Origin: Lucinisca nassula
Taxonomy: Eukaryota; Mollusca; Bivalvia; Lucinida; Lucinidae
Reading direction: 5' to 3'
DNA: 64,000 nt
NCBI GenBank assembly: GCA_963580285.1
Contig: OY757023.1
Span: 86,825,108 to 86,889,107 of the forward strand
Positions 10,431 through 20,956 of the stretch are shown here, in pieces. Both the position numbers and the translations under genes were made by a program. The notes beneath the pieces were generated by a model. It searched no databases. It saw only the letters and a list, made by a program, of their open reading frames with translations, and was not told the DNA's origin. Position 1 is the stretch's first letter, and each line of letters begins with the position of its first letter.

Positions 10431-10673
10431 TAATCAGGCCAGGCCATGACAGAGATTCAAACATGCTGTCACATACAGAAGAATTTTTAAAAACGCATTT
10501 TGTTTGTAAACAATGACATTTTAAAGTGTTCCGGTTACAAACACTTGTTCGAAAGCTATTAAAGGGTGCAAAAATGTTATCAAACGGAAGAACAGATTGC
10601 TTTCGTGGTGGGACAAACAGGCGGGAAATTTTCCTTCCATTTCATTGGCTGAGTGTTTGACAGATGCACATTA

Positions 10674-10910
10674 TACGAGCCCCGCCAAGCGAATTTGTGT
10701 CTTCGAGCATTCCGTCATGACAAATTTTAACTGGCGCATGCCCAGCCATTCAGAGGGGCCAGGGATATGGCTTTCTGTCTGAAGGTTCCTCTTGATTTAC
10801 TGCTTGTATGAGCGAGCAGCGAAGGTTCTGGCGAGACTGCGCGGATGCGCAGGCCCGCCTGAACCTTCGCTGCTCGCATAGGCGATAAGTACCAAAATCG
10901 CTTGACGGGG
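10674..10910. mobile_element. MITE-G copy A2, cut by R
   Basis: The left end 'tacgagccccgccaagcg' and the central hairpin are intact. The right end stops at 'cgcttgacgggg', and R begins at the next base instead of the expected 'cccata'. The matching copy in unit C (30846-31092) keeps its full right end. Confidence 0.75.
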
Positions 10911-11261
10911 AAGAATCAGAGCCACCAACATAAAACAGGAAGGAACCACAGCAATAGCACATGATTTTGTGCTTAAACAGGCCTCTGATTGATATATTTT
11001 TGGATTTACTAGTCAGGATATTTGTTAGCAAACGGTCAGTGGACAATATTTTAATGACATTTGCAGATTTGTGATGATTTTGAATGAAGGTTCGTTTCAC
11101 ACAAACATTATATTCTAATGGGTGGGGAAAGTGAGCAGTTTTCTAAACAGGACTGCCGACCAATGGATCGTCACGCATGATTAGTCGTATAACTGACCGT
11201 TAGCCACTATGTGGTTACCTTACTATTTTGTGTATTCTGTGCATGCAAGATTGACCCAGAT

Positions 11262-13415
11262 ATGACAATGACTATGGCCACGTCTCACGTACTGTGCGAG
11301 CTAAAACCTGTGATTCTTGCCAATGATGAATATGATGAAGATGTGACCCATCTGAAAGAGGTAGCAAAGGCTGAATTTGCAGCAAACGATGACAGTTCTT
11401 ATGTTAATGTATCACAGGCTAGGTCTGTAAGAGTGACAGCAGAAAACGTAAATGATTTATATGAAGGCATTTTATCGTCAGCTACACAAGACTCTATATT
11501 TCAAGGGGCGCAGCAGCCTGTAGTAGACCATCTCAGTGTCGATAATCTAATCCGTTTAGCGAGATCCCTACCAAAGGAACTGTTCATTTCACAGGTCTTG
11601 TCCGACTCCTCATCTGATAGAGATCGGTTAGATGGCGCACGTTCAGACTTGTTTGAGTGCATCAGGGCATCTGATGGGTTCCCGTTCGATCAGAAAACAT
11701 CTCTGAAGAAGCGTATACAGACTCGTACGGGAGATAGCGTGGAATATAAATTAGCCCACGATGTACATTGTCTCTCTCTTGTCTTGGATGGTGCAGACTG
11801 GGAAGATCTTAGAGAGGTGGTTAACGTCCCTCGATCAAATAAGAAGTCAAGTTCACAGGCTAATCTAGACTCCTCGTTTCAGGCCTTCAATGTAACTGAG
11901 GTTGAAAAATTAAAAACAACTATCCAGAGCATAGCAGCCGATCTTGTGATTTTAAAAGAAGATAACAATATGTTAAAGTCTGAGATGCGGTCTGAAATAA
12001 AGCAGCTGCGTTGCGATCTAAGGCAAGTCAATGCGGACCTTGATTCAGAACTGAAGGAGCTTAGATCCCTGGTCTCTACTAACGCACAGTCTATTGATCG
12101 CGTTTGTAATGAAAGGTCCAACGGGGTTGCTAACATTAAAAGCGAGCTGAAGCAGATAAAATCTGATGTTAAAACACTTTCGGACGAACCTGTATTTTCC
12201 GTCAATTTCGCCGAAGTAAAAGAATGTATGGCGAAGTTCAGCAGTCTTGAAAAAAGGTTAAACCGGCTAGACAAACGTTTGCAGGGTGATGTTCAGACAA
12301 CTATAAGCAATGACCCTTCCAAATCTAAGGCCCCTGATCAGCCTGTTCAAATACTCGGTCATGCGTCTTATCAAGCCGTTCATGTAAACAAACAAGAAAA
12401 TAGTGCTCTTGTGAGGTCAAATGACTCAAAACTGTTTTCTCGGACACCGCTTGTACCACAGAACGTCTGTAATATATTGGAAGAGCGGCGTGATAACTTG
12501 GACTCATCTAATTCATCTTCTGTAACGAATAGGGTATATGACAATGAAAACAATAACATAGGTCCAATGCGCGATTATAGGCCCACTGATAAACTGCCAA
12601 TAACTCAGTTTAGAGTGATTGAATCTTGCAATAATATTATAAATAGACCCGTGAGTAGCTTTGATACCAAAACGCAAACTACGCAGGAGATTCCAGTATT
12701 GACATCTAAACTGTACAGTGACGTAGTAGTTAGCCGGGGCGCTGGGGATCAACAGAGCTTTCTGAAGCCACATAGTGACTCCTCCCAGGAAAATATGGAT
12801 TTTGGTAGAAACCTGTATGAAAAGCAGTCAGTGAATACGCTTGAATCTGGCAACCGAAGTCCTCATCTACGAGGAGATACCCTGATATCTGACGGGACTG
12901 TCGGTGCCTCACAGGGGGACGAATCTGACCTTGCTGGTCGGAATCGTATCCCTGTTCGCGTCGGTGGCAGAACGGTAGACGAACTCGATTACAATCGGGA
13001 TAGACCCAAGGTGTCTCCTCGTGGTGATGAACTTGAGTGTACCTCCCTGAGAGACGATATTGATGTCTCCGAATACGTACGGAAACGGACAAAAAGATTT
13101 TATATTGGTGGTTTTAAGCCTTCTATAACACAGGAGAAACTCATAAAATATGTTGAAAGTAAGGGACTCGTTGTGACCTGGGTGAATATTTGGGAGAGTA
13201 AAAGAAATGGCAGAGTTGTAATCAGGCTGAACGTTGAAGCTACTGATCAGTATAAACGTATCACAGAACCTGGCTTTTGGCCACGCGGTATTAAATGCAG
13301 GCCATGGGTGTCCAAGAATTCTTATAACCACGGTTACAGGAATTCTGGTCACACTCAAGAATATGAGACTGAGGATAATTTCCAGTATACTGGTGATAAT
13401 GGGTATACCTATTAA
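11262..13415 (+). CDS. Retrotransposon ORF1 protein, copy A
   Basis: This 717-residue protein is the likely nucleic-acid-binding partner of the ORF2 enzyme in a retrotransposition RNP. I chose the first ATG at 11262; the ATG at 11274 has a better context (A at -3, G at +4), and the open frame itself reaches back to 11211 without an ATG. The N-terminal 200 residues match nothing I recognise. A coiled coil covers about residues 214-341, with heptads rich in L, K, E and I and a break near 310, consistent with multimerisation. A polar, low-complexity linker follows. A compact domain at about 607-686 starts KRFYIGGF and includes GRVVIRLNV and FWPRGIKCRPW; the FYIGGF and VVIRL segments look like the RNP2/RNP1 strands of an RRM fold (inference). 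No CCHC zinc knuckle is seen. It ends 24 nt before ORF2 in the same frame. Confidence 0.87.
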   Translation: MTMTMATSHVLCELKPVILANDEYDEDVTHLKEVAKAEFAANDDSSYVNVSQARSVRVTAENVNDLYEGILSSATQDSIFQGAQQPVVDHLSVDNLIRLARSLPKELFISQVLSDSSSDRDRLDGARSDLFECIRASDGFPFDQKTSLKKRIQTRTGDSVEYKLAHDVHCLSLVLDGADWEDLREVVNVPRSNKKSSSQANLDSSFQAFNVTEVEKLKTTIQSIAADLVILKEDNNMLKSEMRSEIKQLRCDLRQVNADLDSELKELRSLVSTNAQSIDRVCNERSNGVANIKSELKQIKSDVKTLSDEPVFSVNFAEVKECMAKFSSLEKRLNRLDKRLQGDVQTTISNDPSKSKAPDQPVQILGHASYQAVHVNKQENSALVRSNDSKLFSRTPLVPQNVCNILEERRDNLDSSNSSSVTNRVYDNENNNIGPMRDYRPTDKLPITQFRVIESCNNIINRPVSSFDTKTQTTQEIPVLTSKLYSDVVVSRGAGDQQSFLKPHSDSSQENMDFGRNLYEKQSVNTLESGNRSPHLRGDTLISDGTVGASQGDESDLAGRNRIPVRVGGRTVDELDYNRDRPKVSPRGDELECTSLRDDIDVSEYVRKRTKRFYIGGFKPSITQEKLIKYVESKGLVVTWVNIWESKRNGRVVIRLNVEATDQYKRITEPGFWPRGIKCRPWVSKNSYNHGYRNSGHTQEYETEDNFQYTGDNGYTY

Positions 13416-13439
13416 GCATTTTTATGTGCGGTTGTTTAA

Positions 13440-16400
13440 ATGCAAGTGTTTATGGGTAAAGCAATTCAGAGCACCCCCGCTAACTGTTTTTCGGCAGCCT
13501 CTTTAGACTGTATCAAGCTAATGACTTGGAATGCTTCCGGGATTATGTCTAGTGGATCTTACTTGGGTGGTGTCCTTAAGCATTTAAATATCGATATATG
13601 TGGCATCTGCGAACACTGGCTATACCAAAAAGATCTCCACTTTCTCGATTCCGTTAATAATTCATATAATTTTTCTGCTGTTTCTGATTTCGATCTTATG
13701 AGGCCTAGCCGAAGAAAAGTTGGTAAAGGTGGGGTGGCGGTGCTCTGGAAACGGAGATTAGATAGTCGTATCTCTACCCTCAATATTGATGATGACAGAA
13801 TAATTGGAATTCAATATCAGATATCAAATAACACATATATATATATTATCCAGATTTATCTTCCATCATCAAACCACCGTATGGAAGAGTTCGAAACTTA
13901 TTTATCTAAGGTACAAGATATATGTAGCATTTATTCTGAAAAAGGCACGCTGGTTATCATGGGAGATTTTAATGCTCACCGGAATGGTCAATTATTTGTG
14001 AAATGTCATGATAGACGCAGTATACTGCTTCAGCAACTTATGACTAACAATAATTTGATATCGGTTAATACTCTTCCCTTATGTACAGGTGCTTCGTCCA
14101 CCTTTGTTTCTTATTGTGGTGAATACACCTCCATGATCGATCACATGCTCATTCAAGTAGAGAAGGTGGACCTTGTATCTACATGTAAAATCCTTGATGA
14201 CGCAGCTCTAAATGTTTCTTCACATAGACCTATAGTTATGCATATTAATGTACCGCACTCTGAACAGATTGATTCTAATATGTCTTTTGGGCGCTCTGTT
14301 AAGTGGCGAAATATTAAGCAGGAAGATATTAAACAGTATCGTGATTGTTTAGAAAATCTCTGTTTAAACAGAACAGTAAATTATAACAATATCAATGTGA
14401 ACTCGGATACTATAGATCTTTTGTATACTGATATTGTGAATATGATGACATCATCGTCCGGCAAACACTTACCCCATGCTAAAGGATTTAAAAAACATTT
14501 GAAACCATACTGGGATCAAAATATTAAGGCCCTGCATAAAGTAATGAAGGAGAAGCGTATGGTCTGGATCGCTTGTAATAGACCGCGGGGGAACTCGTTT
14601 TCGTCTTACGTTGACTATAAGGAGGCGAAGCGCGCTTTTAGGCAATACCACCGGATATGTGCTAACAGATACATTAAAACTTTAAACCAGGAGATCGATC
14701 GTGCGGCAGGCCTAGATAGTCAGTATTTCTGGAGATTGGTTAAAAGGAGACGTAACAATTCTCCTTCCAGTATCGGGGCGGAAATAAAATTTGATAACAC
14801 AATCTATAGAGATCCCCAAGAAATTTGTATTCAGTGGGGATTCTACTTTAGCTCCCTTTACCGAGCGCCGGAAGGTAGAGATTTCGATGAGGCACACTTT
14901 AATAATGTTAAGTCTTTTGTTGATGCATTGAAAGAGGGTGCTGTTATAGAACGCGACGTTCCGCTTGTAACCGAGCTGGAGGTAAACGATTCAGTTGGTG
15001 ACCTGAATAGAGGAAAAGCTTGTGGTGAGGATAGAGTTGATAACGAACACATTATATATAGTGGTCGAAAATTTCGAAAATATTTAGCGACTTTCTTTAA
15101 CTGCATGCTTCTAAAGTCGTATATTCCAGAAACTATGAAAACTGGAATTATCATAACGCTCTATAAAGGTGGTAATAAAAGAAAAGACGATCCCAGCAGC
15201 TACAGAGCCATCACGCTCACTTCTTCCATTTTGAAACTCTTTGAACGTATTCTGTTGAAACGATTATCAGTTGCTACTCAAAGACCCTTTAATCCTTTAC
15301 AAGGCGGTTTCCAGAAGGGCATGGGCTGCAATATGACTTCTTATCTCCTCCAAGAATCTGTGCAATATGCTAGGGATAATAGGAGCAAGTTATACATATG
15401 TTTCCTTGATGCAAAAAAGGCGTTTGATAAGGTATGGCATGATGGATTACTTATGAAAATGCACGAAATGGGTATTGAGTTTTACATGTGGAAGGTACTT
15501 GTCAGCCTCCACGCAAACTTGACAAGTTATGTACTCTTTAGGGGATTCAAATCATGCACTTTTAAAGTGACACAGGGTACACGACAAGGAGGAGTTCTGT
15601 CCCCGTACCTCTTTCTCTGTTTCATTGACGACTTGTTAAATCAGTTGTGTGCCTCTGACAGGGGATTGAGTATCTCCGGAATTAATGTTTGCTGCCCTAC
15701 TGTAGCTGACGATATGCTTTTACAGTCGCTAACAAAGCTAGGTCTTCAAGTACTTATTGATATTTGTGTCAGATATTTCCACACATGGCGATTGGAGTAC
15801 AATGCTCTGAAATGCGCTGTTCTCGTTTGCAACGAGTCGGAATCTGAGTTCAAACGATCTAAAAGGCGATGGAATTTAGGTAATGATGAATTGTCAGAGA
15901 CTGACACATATACCCATCTTGGTATTATCTGTAACAAAAAGATGGACATGAGAGTAAACATCCTGGAGTCAGCTTCTAAAATAAGGCGAATATTCTTTGG
16001 CATTATAACCTCCAGTTTCTCTCAGAACGATCTTCATCCGTTGACATTAAAACGTATTTATGATACTGTTATCCTTCCAAAGGCATTATACGGCTGTGAA
16101 TTCTGGTCTAGTATTTGTCAAACTGAAACTCTCTGGTTAGAAAGATCTCATCGGCTATGTCTGAAAACCTTGCAAGATATAGATAGGAAAACTAGGACTT
16201 GTGTGGCGCAAGGCCTCATTGGTTCATCCAATTTACAGTATGAAGTTCATAAACGTAAAGCAGCATTCCTTGGCCAGCTATGTAGGCTTGATACTCACTT
16301 CGCAGTAAAACGTCTTTTTGTTCATAGGCTGACGTCATATTACTTTTTCAATGATATTAAGTGTGGATTTATCTCAGACATATTCCGCTTTCTAGAGAAT

Positions 16401-16976
16401 TATAATATGGAACAATTTTTAATTGAATATCTTAATTCTGGTAAATTTCCAACTAAGTATAAATGGAAGAAACTTCTACATGAAAAACTGAATGATAGTG
16501 CTGTTCTTAGTACTCGGGATGAGGCGTATAGTGAAGGCCTGGAACGATTCTTCAAGTTCCATCCCAATGGTAAGCCCTCCTTATTTTGGTCAATATCTCA
16601 GGAAAATATTTACATGCTACCAGCTTGTAGATCTGTTGTTAAACTGATTGCGATACTGTTTAATAGATATCAGCCTGAAACGGTCTGTTTGGCGTGCGGT
16701 GAATCTGTCGTAAAACGTGTAGAACACTGCCTCCTCTGGTGTCATGCAAACTCAAGAGCGCGACATATGATGTGGGTTGGGCTCTGGAATAAGTTCGGCA
16801 TTAATGCGTACCTGCGTTTATCAAGCCTTGGGGTTGATGATTTGCTAGATGTCTTATTTGGCGAGTTTGAAGCCATAGCAGATGTTATTTGTGGTGCACA
16901 GAAAGATTCTTTCTATCGCTTTGTCGCAAGATTTATTCACATTCAGAAAAAAGTCTGTGACAGTTTATTTCGGTGA
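13440..16976 (+). CDS. Retrotransposon ORF2: endonuclease-reverse transcriptase, copy A
   Basis: This 1178-residue polyprotein should nick target DNA and prime reverse transcription there. The APE/EEP endonuclease spans about residues 25-265, with the expected motifs TWNASG (N31), CEHWL (E58), MGDFNAH (D176, N178), IDHML (D234, H235) and SSHRP (H262). The RT spans about 560-800: SYRAITLTSSILKLFERIL, motif A FLDAKKAFD (D657), motif B TQGTRQGGVLSP (711-722), motif C VADDM (D757, D758). The residue before ADD is V, not the common Y or F. A C-terminal motif C1083-X2-C1086-X9-H1096-X4-C1101 matches the zinc-knuckle-like tail of many non-LTR enzymes. I see no RNase H domain. A TAA codon sits directly before the ATG, in the frame of both ORFs, so reinitiation after ORF1 is a plausible way to translate it. 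Confidence 0.93.
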   Translation: MQVFMGKAIQSTPANCFSAASLDCIKLMTWNASGIMSSGSYLGGVLKHLNIDICGICEHWLYQKDLHFLDSVNNSYNFSAVSDFDLMRPSRRKVGKGGVAVLWKRRLDSRISTLNIDDDRIIGIQYQISNNTYIYIIQIYLPSSNHRMEEFETYLSKVQDICSIYSEKGTLVIMGDFNAHRNGQLFVKCHDRRSILLQQLMTNNNLISVNTLPLCTGASSTFVSYCGEYTSMIDHMLIQVEKVDLVSTCKILDDAALNVSSHRPIVMHINVPHSEQIDSNMSFGRSVKWRNIKQEDIKQYRDCLENLCLNRTVNYNNINVNSDTIDLLYTDIVNMMTSSSGKHLPHAKGFKKHLKPYWDQNIKALHKVMKEKRMVWIACNRPRGNSFSSYVDYKEAKRAFRQYHRICANRYIKTLNQEIDRAAGLDSQYFWRLVKRRRNNSPSSIGAEIKFDNTIYRDPQEICIQWGFYFSSLYRAPEGRDFDEAHFNNVKSFVDALKEGAVIERDVPLVTELEVNDSVGDLNRGKACGEDRVDNEHIIYSGRKFRKYLATFFNCMLLKSYIPETMKTGIIITLYKGGNKRKDDPSSYRAITLTSSILKLFERILLKRLSVATQRPFNPLQGGFQKGMGCNMTSYLLQESVQYARDNRSKLYICFLDAKKAFDKVWHDGLLMKMHEMGIEFYMWKVLVSLHANLTSYVLFRGFKSCTFKVTQGTRQGGVLSPYLFLCFIDDLLNQLCASDRGLSISGINVCCPTVADDMLLQSLTKLGLQVLIDICVRYFHTWRLEYNALKCAVLVCNESESEFKRSKRRWNLGNDELSETDTYTHLGIICNKKMDMRVNILESASKIRRIFFGIITSSFSQNDLHPLTLKRIYDTVILPKALYGCEFWSSICQTETLWLERSHRLCLKTLQDIDRKTRTCVAQGLIGSSNLQYEVHKRKAAFLGQLCRLDTHFAVKRLFVHRLTSYYFFNDIKCGFISDIFRFLENYNMEQFLIEYLNSGKFPTKYKWKKLLHEKLNDSAVLSTRDEAYSEGLERFFKFHPNGKPSLFWSISQENIYMLPACRSVVKLIAILFNRYQPETVCLACGESVVKRVEHCLLWCHANSRARHMMWVGLWNKFGINAYLRLSSLGVDDLLDVLFGEFEAIADVICGAQKDSFYRFVARFIHIQKKVCDSLFR

Positions 16977-17422
16977 TGTATTCGTCTGTGACACTTTTAG
17001 TTACACATGGTATATCAGCGAGATAAATGCTTTATATATTAGATACATGGCGATAAAGCGAAGGACCGGAACGCTTCTGTCATATCCTATTCTGTCACAA
17101 ATTTTATCTTACATCGAGCACGTATGCTTTCTACCTGCATAATGGGCGGAATACTTTCTTATTGCATTTATCTGTTAGGATCGGGCGTCTGGTAAATGCG
17201 GAATTTCTTTTTTCTGTTCTGCAAGAAGTCGGTCAGAAGTCAGTTGGAATGCTTATGCATTTATGCATGATGGAAGTTTTTGTGACATGACCATCTTTTT
17301 CTACTTTATTCTTGTTTCTTTTGCTGATTTGATATTTTGAGAATGTTTATATTAATGTTTATTTCTGTCTGTTTGCACATATACTGATTGCTCTCCTGTA
17401 GTGGAGGAAATAAAGAATCAAT
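16977..17422 (+). other. R 3' UTR, copy A
   Basis: No ORF of note except a short read-through in another frame. It ends with 'ctcctgtagtggaggaaata' and an AATAAA signal nine bases from the junction with unit B. 'ctcctgtagtggag' can form a small stem, which may serve as an RT recognition structure (inference). Confidence 0.6.
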
Positions 17423-17670
17423 CAGTTATTCTCTCTGTCTTCTACACGCAGAGTTCTCTAGTAAGATTTTTTGTTTGATTTGAGGTTTAACGTCCCCGTC
17501 AACACTGTAAAGGTCATTTTGGAGACGTTGCTTCCAATTTTGTGGGACTTTTACCCGAGTAAGATACCATAAAGAGGTCTTCCGAACAGTTTCAAAGATA
17601 GTCTGAATATAAATCACGAATAACAAGTCCGGGTAATGAACAACCCCGTAAAACAAAGGGGCCAGAACGG

Positions 17671-17890
17671 GCCTCCGTGGCCTAGCGGATAAGAGCGCTG
17701 ACTCTAAATCATTAGGTCTCTCACCGCTGGCTCGGGACACATGTGAGACGCCAAGTTCTATAAAGGAAGATCAGGTGGTGTTTCTCCGGGTACTCCAGTG
17801 TTTGCACACCTCTGATTTAACGATCGGCTCGATATAAGTGAAACGATCTTGAGAGGGCCGTAAAACCAAAAACCCGAAAAAAAAAAAAAA
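17671..17890 (+). mobile_element. SINE-D copy in unit B
   Basis: Same as the unit A copy, but with a longer A-tract at the 3' end. Confidence 0.65.
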
Positions 17891-18122
17891 ACGAAACCGA
17901 GGGGCCAGTTGTTCAAAACTAACATCATTTATTCGCATTTTAAAATTCTTATCATTTAATATGGCAAATATTCAAATGATTTTGCTGAAAAATGTGAGTA
18001 GGTTTTGCATTTGTCAGCAAAATACCAAAATATTAACTGTTTTACTTACTAGAACAGTTAACAATATGGCCACTAACGAGCTCGTTAAGCTAACGATGCT
18101 TTGCACAACCGGACCCAGATTA

Positions 18123-18347
18123 TATGAGCCCCGCCAAGCGAATTTGTGTCTTCGAGCATTCCGTCATGACAAATTTTAACTGCGCATGCCCAGCCATTCA
18201 GAGGGGCCAGGGATATGGCTTTCTGTCTGAAGGTTCCTCTTGATTCACTGTTTGTATGAGCGAGCAGCGAAGGTTCTGGCGAGGCTCGCCTGAACCTTCG
18301 CTGCTCGCATAGGCGATAAGTACCAAAATCGCTTGACGGGGCCCATA
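18123..18347. mobile_element. MITE-G copy B1
   Basis: Complete copy with both ends, the same shortened hairpin as A1. Confidence 0.75.
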
Positions 18348-18504
18348 ATAGAGAAAACTGTGCTTTACATGAGCAAACATTTTTGCTTGTTTATGTTGTT
18401 GGTTTTGTTTGATTGATTTGAGACTCGACGTCCCCGTCAACACTATTTAGGTCATTTTTGAGGTTGAGGCGGTTAACGAGCATCGCAACCCATGTTTGGA
18501 GTTA

Positions 18505-18792
18505 GTTTGTTTGTATTGGAGTTCAACAGCCCAGTCAACATTTTAGGTCATTTTTGAGCCGGTCAGTTTACCTACCCACACCTTTCCTGGGCAGGCTTAT
18601 ACGTAAGCGGTCAACCAGTACAGTGCACAGTCTTTCGCTAGAAACTGACAACTGCCCTTCTTGAATCTGCGGAAGGGAGCAAATGACCGTAGAAAATATT
18701 TCATGAATAATCTCCAAGAAAGAATGTTGCCGACCTCGGCAGGTATCGAACCCGTGTCCTCCTGATCACCAGTCAGACTCGCATGTCTGCGT
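18505..18792 (-). mobile_element. SINE-B copy in unit B
   Basis: Equivalent to 8413-8700, with the same truncated tRNA-like head. Confidence 0.65.
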
Positions 18793-19507
18793 GTAAATCA
18801 GTAAAATGTCACAAATATCAGATTTCCCACTGCATTTTGAAGATGGAGGTACATTTGGTCTTTTAATTCATTTTTGTACCCTCAATGCATAGTAATATGT
18901 ATGGGACCTCATCAATGTGTGGGGTTCAGGTCCAATTTTTTGGGTAAAAAACCCTCTGTAGAGCGTAAATGGGAATGCTAAAATATTCATCAGGAAATAT
19001 TTTTTTTTTTTGGGGGGGGGGGGGGTAGGGCGGGGGATGGTATTTGAGATATGAAAGAATACACTATACCAAACGGATGTGTTATCGAAAATGGGAATTT
19101 TTGCCTTTTGTTAGAAACACTCAGCAAACCCGCTTCCTGAATCTCCATTGGGAATCGCATGTTTAATCATACTTCGCGATATCATATTTAAATTTGAAAA
19201 AACCACTAGTCAATCCAACAGCCAATCCAATCAAGTGCCCGAGTTTTCCGCAGTCTTACTAGGAAGTGAAGATGCAGGTTTTTCAAGCAAATAAAAAATG
19301 CGGTCACAAAGTGTCTTTAATTTCCTTTTTACCATGCTCTAAAATATAGCCTGAGCTGGGCAAAAAATGTGGAAAATAATGTGTATCCAAGCAAACCCAA
19401 CTTTTCTCTGGAGACTTTATTAAGTTTGTTTAAAAATGCATTCAGTCCACGGGATCATCGGCAAAGTTAATTTTTTCCTAATCGTTGTTCACAAAAATCA
19501 TGAAATC

Positions 19508-19854
19508 ATTACGAAAACACGCCTATACAAATACACTGTAAATTTTACCGCCGTAAAAATGAAAAAAAAAAAATAGATGAAAAATTGTGATATTTTTCTT
19601 ATCTCTGCTCAAAATATAGATTGTGTGTACACGTTAGAACCGCCTCGTCGAGGTGGTTCTAAGAGTACCCACTCAAAATATAGATTGTGTGTACACGTTA
19701 GAACCGCCTCGTTGAGGCGGTTCTAACGAGTACCCACAATCTATATTTTAGAGTGGAAATAAGAAAAATGAGGTTAACCCCTGTAAACCCCAGTTTTACA
19801 ATATAAAAGTGGGGTTCGAGGGGGTCAGAATTGTATAGGTGTGTTTTCGTGATG
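19508..19854. mobile_element. MITE-P copy in unit B
   Basis: Equivalent to 9426-9772, including the duplicated central hairpin. Confidence 0.7.
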
Positions 19855-20083
19855 GAAATCTTCAATGACCCGAATACCGACGGCTCTCTGACTGTGGCTG
19901 ACACGAACTTGTGCTTTAGTCCCATAGTCACAGTTAACCAATGTTTGCTGATAAATTAGGGAGATTTTTTTTTATTTCATCATGAAAATATTTGCTGTGT
20001 GTACTCATTACAATTGACTCGATTTCTAATGAGTACACACAGCATATCCATATTCCATAGAACATGAGTAGGCCTGCAGACCT

Positions 20084-20126
20084 GAAGAAGAAGAAGAAGA
20101 AGAAGGAGAAGAAGAAGAAGAAGAAA
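20084..20126. repeat. GAA microsatellite, unit B
   Basis: About 14 units with one GGA interruption. This is the largest difference between units A and B. Confidence 0.9.
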
Positions 20127-20260
20127 ACGAAGATGAAGAATCTATGCAATAACAAGAAATTCGTATTGGCATGGGTTCGATGTAAACGTTTCCAAACTGC
20201 GGAATGCCCGGGCTGGCCAGAAAATCGGCAAAGCCTATATCGAACCAGTGGCATAAACTG

Positions 20261-20476
20261 CAGTAAAATCTCGCTATTAAGACCACCTAAAGGAAAGTCT
20301 AATTCTGCTTTAAAAAACCTATTTAGTGAGTTGCAGTTACTCTTTCTTTGTATTTTCTGCGTACGGTGCCCTCTGGTCAAAGACCACCTTCGGGACTTTT
20401 CAAAAGTGGTTTTTAAGACCACTTCTGAACAGTCACAAAGGTGGTCTTAATACAGGAATTTTACTGTATTCTCATA
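20261..20476. mobile_element. MITE-K copy in unit B
   Basis: Equivalent to 10215-10430. Confidence 0.65.
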
Positions 20477-20719
20477 TAATCAGGCCAGGCCATGACAGAG
20501 ATTCAAACATGCTGTCACATACAGAAGAATTTTTAAAAACGCATTTTGTTTGTAAACAATGACATTTTAAAGTGTTCCGGTTACAAACACTTGTTCGAAA
20601 GCTATTAAAGGGTGCAAAAATGTTATCAAACGGAAGAACAGATTGCTTTCGTGGTGGGACAAACAGGCGGGAAATTTTCCTTCCATTTCATTGGCTGAGT
20701 GTTTGACAGATGCACATTA

Positions 20720-20956
20720 TACGAGCCCCGCCAAGCGAATTTGTGTCTTCGAGCATTCCGTCATGACAAATTTTAACTGGCGCATGCCCAGCCATTCAGA
20801 GGGGCCAGGGATATGGCTTTCTGTCTGAAGGTTCCTCTTGATTTACTGCTTGTATGAGCGAGCAGCGAAGGTTCTGGCGAGACTGCGCGGATGCGCAGGC
20901 CCGCCTGAACCTTCGCTGCTCGCATAGGCGATAAGTACCAAAATCGCTTGACGGGG
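20720..20956. mobile_element. MITE-G copy B2, cut by R
   Basis: Interrupted by R at the same base as copy A2, as expected if insertion came before the 10-kb duplication. Confidence 0.75.

Larger units (their letters stand above)
7335..17422 (+). repeat. Tandem unit A (block X + retrotransposon R)
   Basis: First copy of a 10-kb head-to-tail duplication. It consists of block X (7335-10910, a nest of SINEs and MITEs) and R (10911-17422). It matches unit B almost base for base; the differences I found are in homopolymer, poly-G and GAA tracts. The period to unit B is 10,088 bp, against 10,046 bp from B to C, because the GAA and poly-G tracts are longer here. Confidence 0.9.
10911..17422 (+). mobile_element. 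Non-LTR retrotransposon R, copy A
   Basis: A 6.5-kb element with a 5' UTR of about 350 bp, two ORFs in the same frame and a 3' UTR of about 445 bp. The 3' end has AATAAA at 17409-17414 and then 'gaatcaat', with no poly(A) tail. Direct repeats AAGAATCA at 10911-10918 and 17413-17420 could be an 8-bp target duplication or a chance match to the 3' tail. The APE-type endonuclease, RT and absence of an RNase H-like stretch suggest the jockey/CR1/L2-like group (inference from layout); the clade is not certain. Both ORFs are uninterrupted, so this copy may be competent or very recently inserted. Confidence 0.88.

Noticed and set aside
11211..11261. Starting ORF1 at 11211
   Set aside because: That codon is GTG. 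A eukaryotic start is expected at the first ATG, 11262, or at 11274.
12730..13358. Minus-strand ORFs of 86-149 codons inside ORF1, and similar ones in ORF2
   Set aside because: They are antisense shadows of the retrotransposon genes, duplicated exactly in unit B, without recognisable motifs.
7335..17422. Treating X plus R as one retrotransposon with a 3.6-kb 5' UTR
   Set aside because: Copy C contains X without R. Target-primed insertion loses 5' sequence, not the 3' end, and X is a nest of separate SINEs and MITEs found elsewhere alone.
10911..17422. R as a virus-derived or LTR element
   Set aside because: No long terminal repeats, protease, integrase or envelope-like frame. The endonuclease is of APE type.
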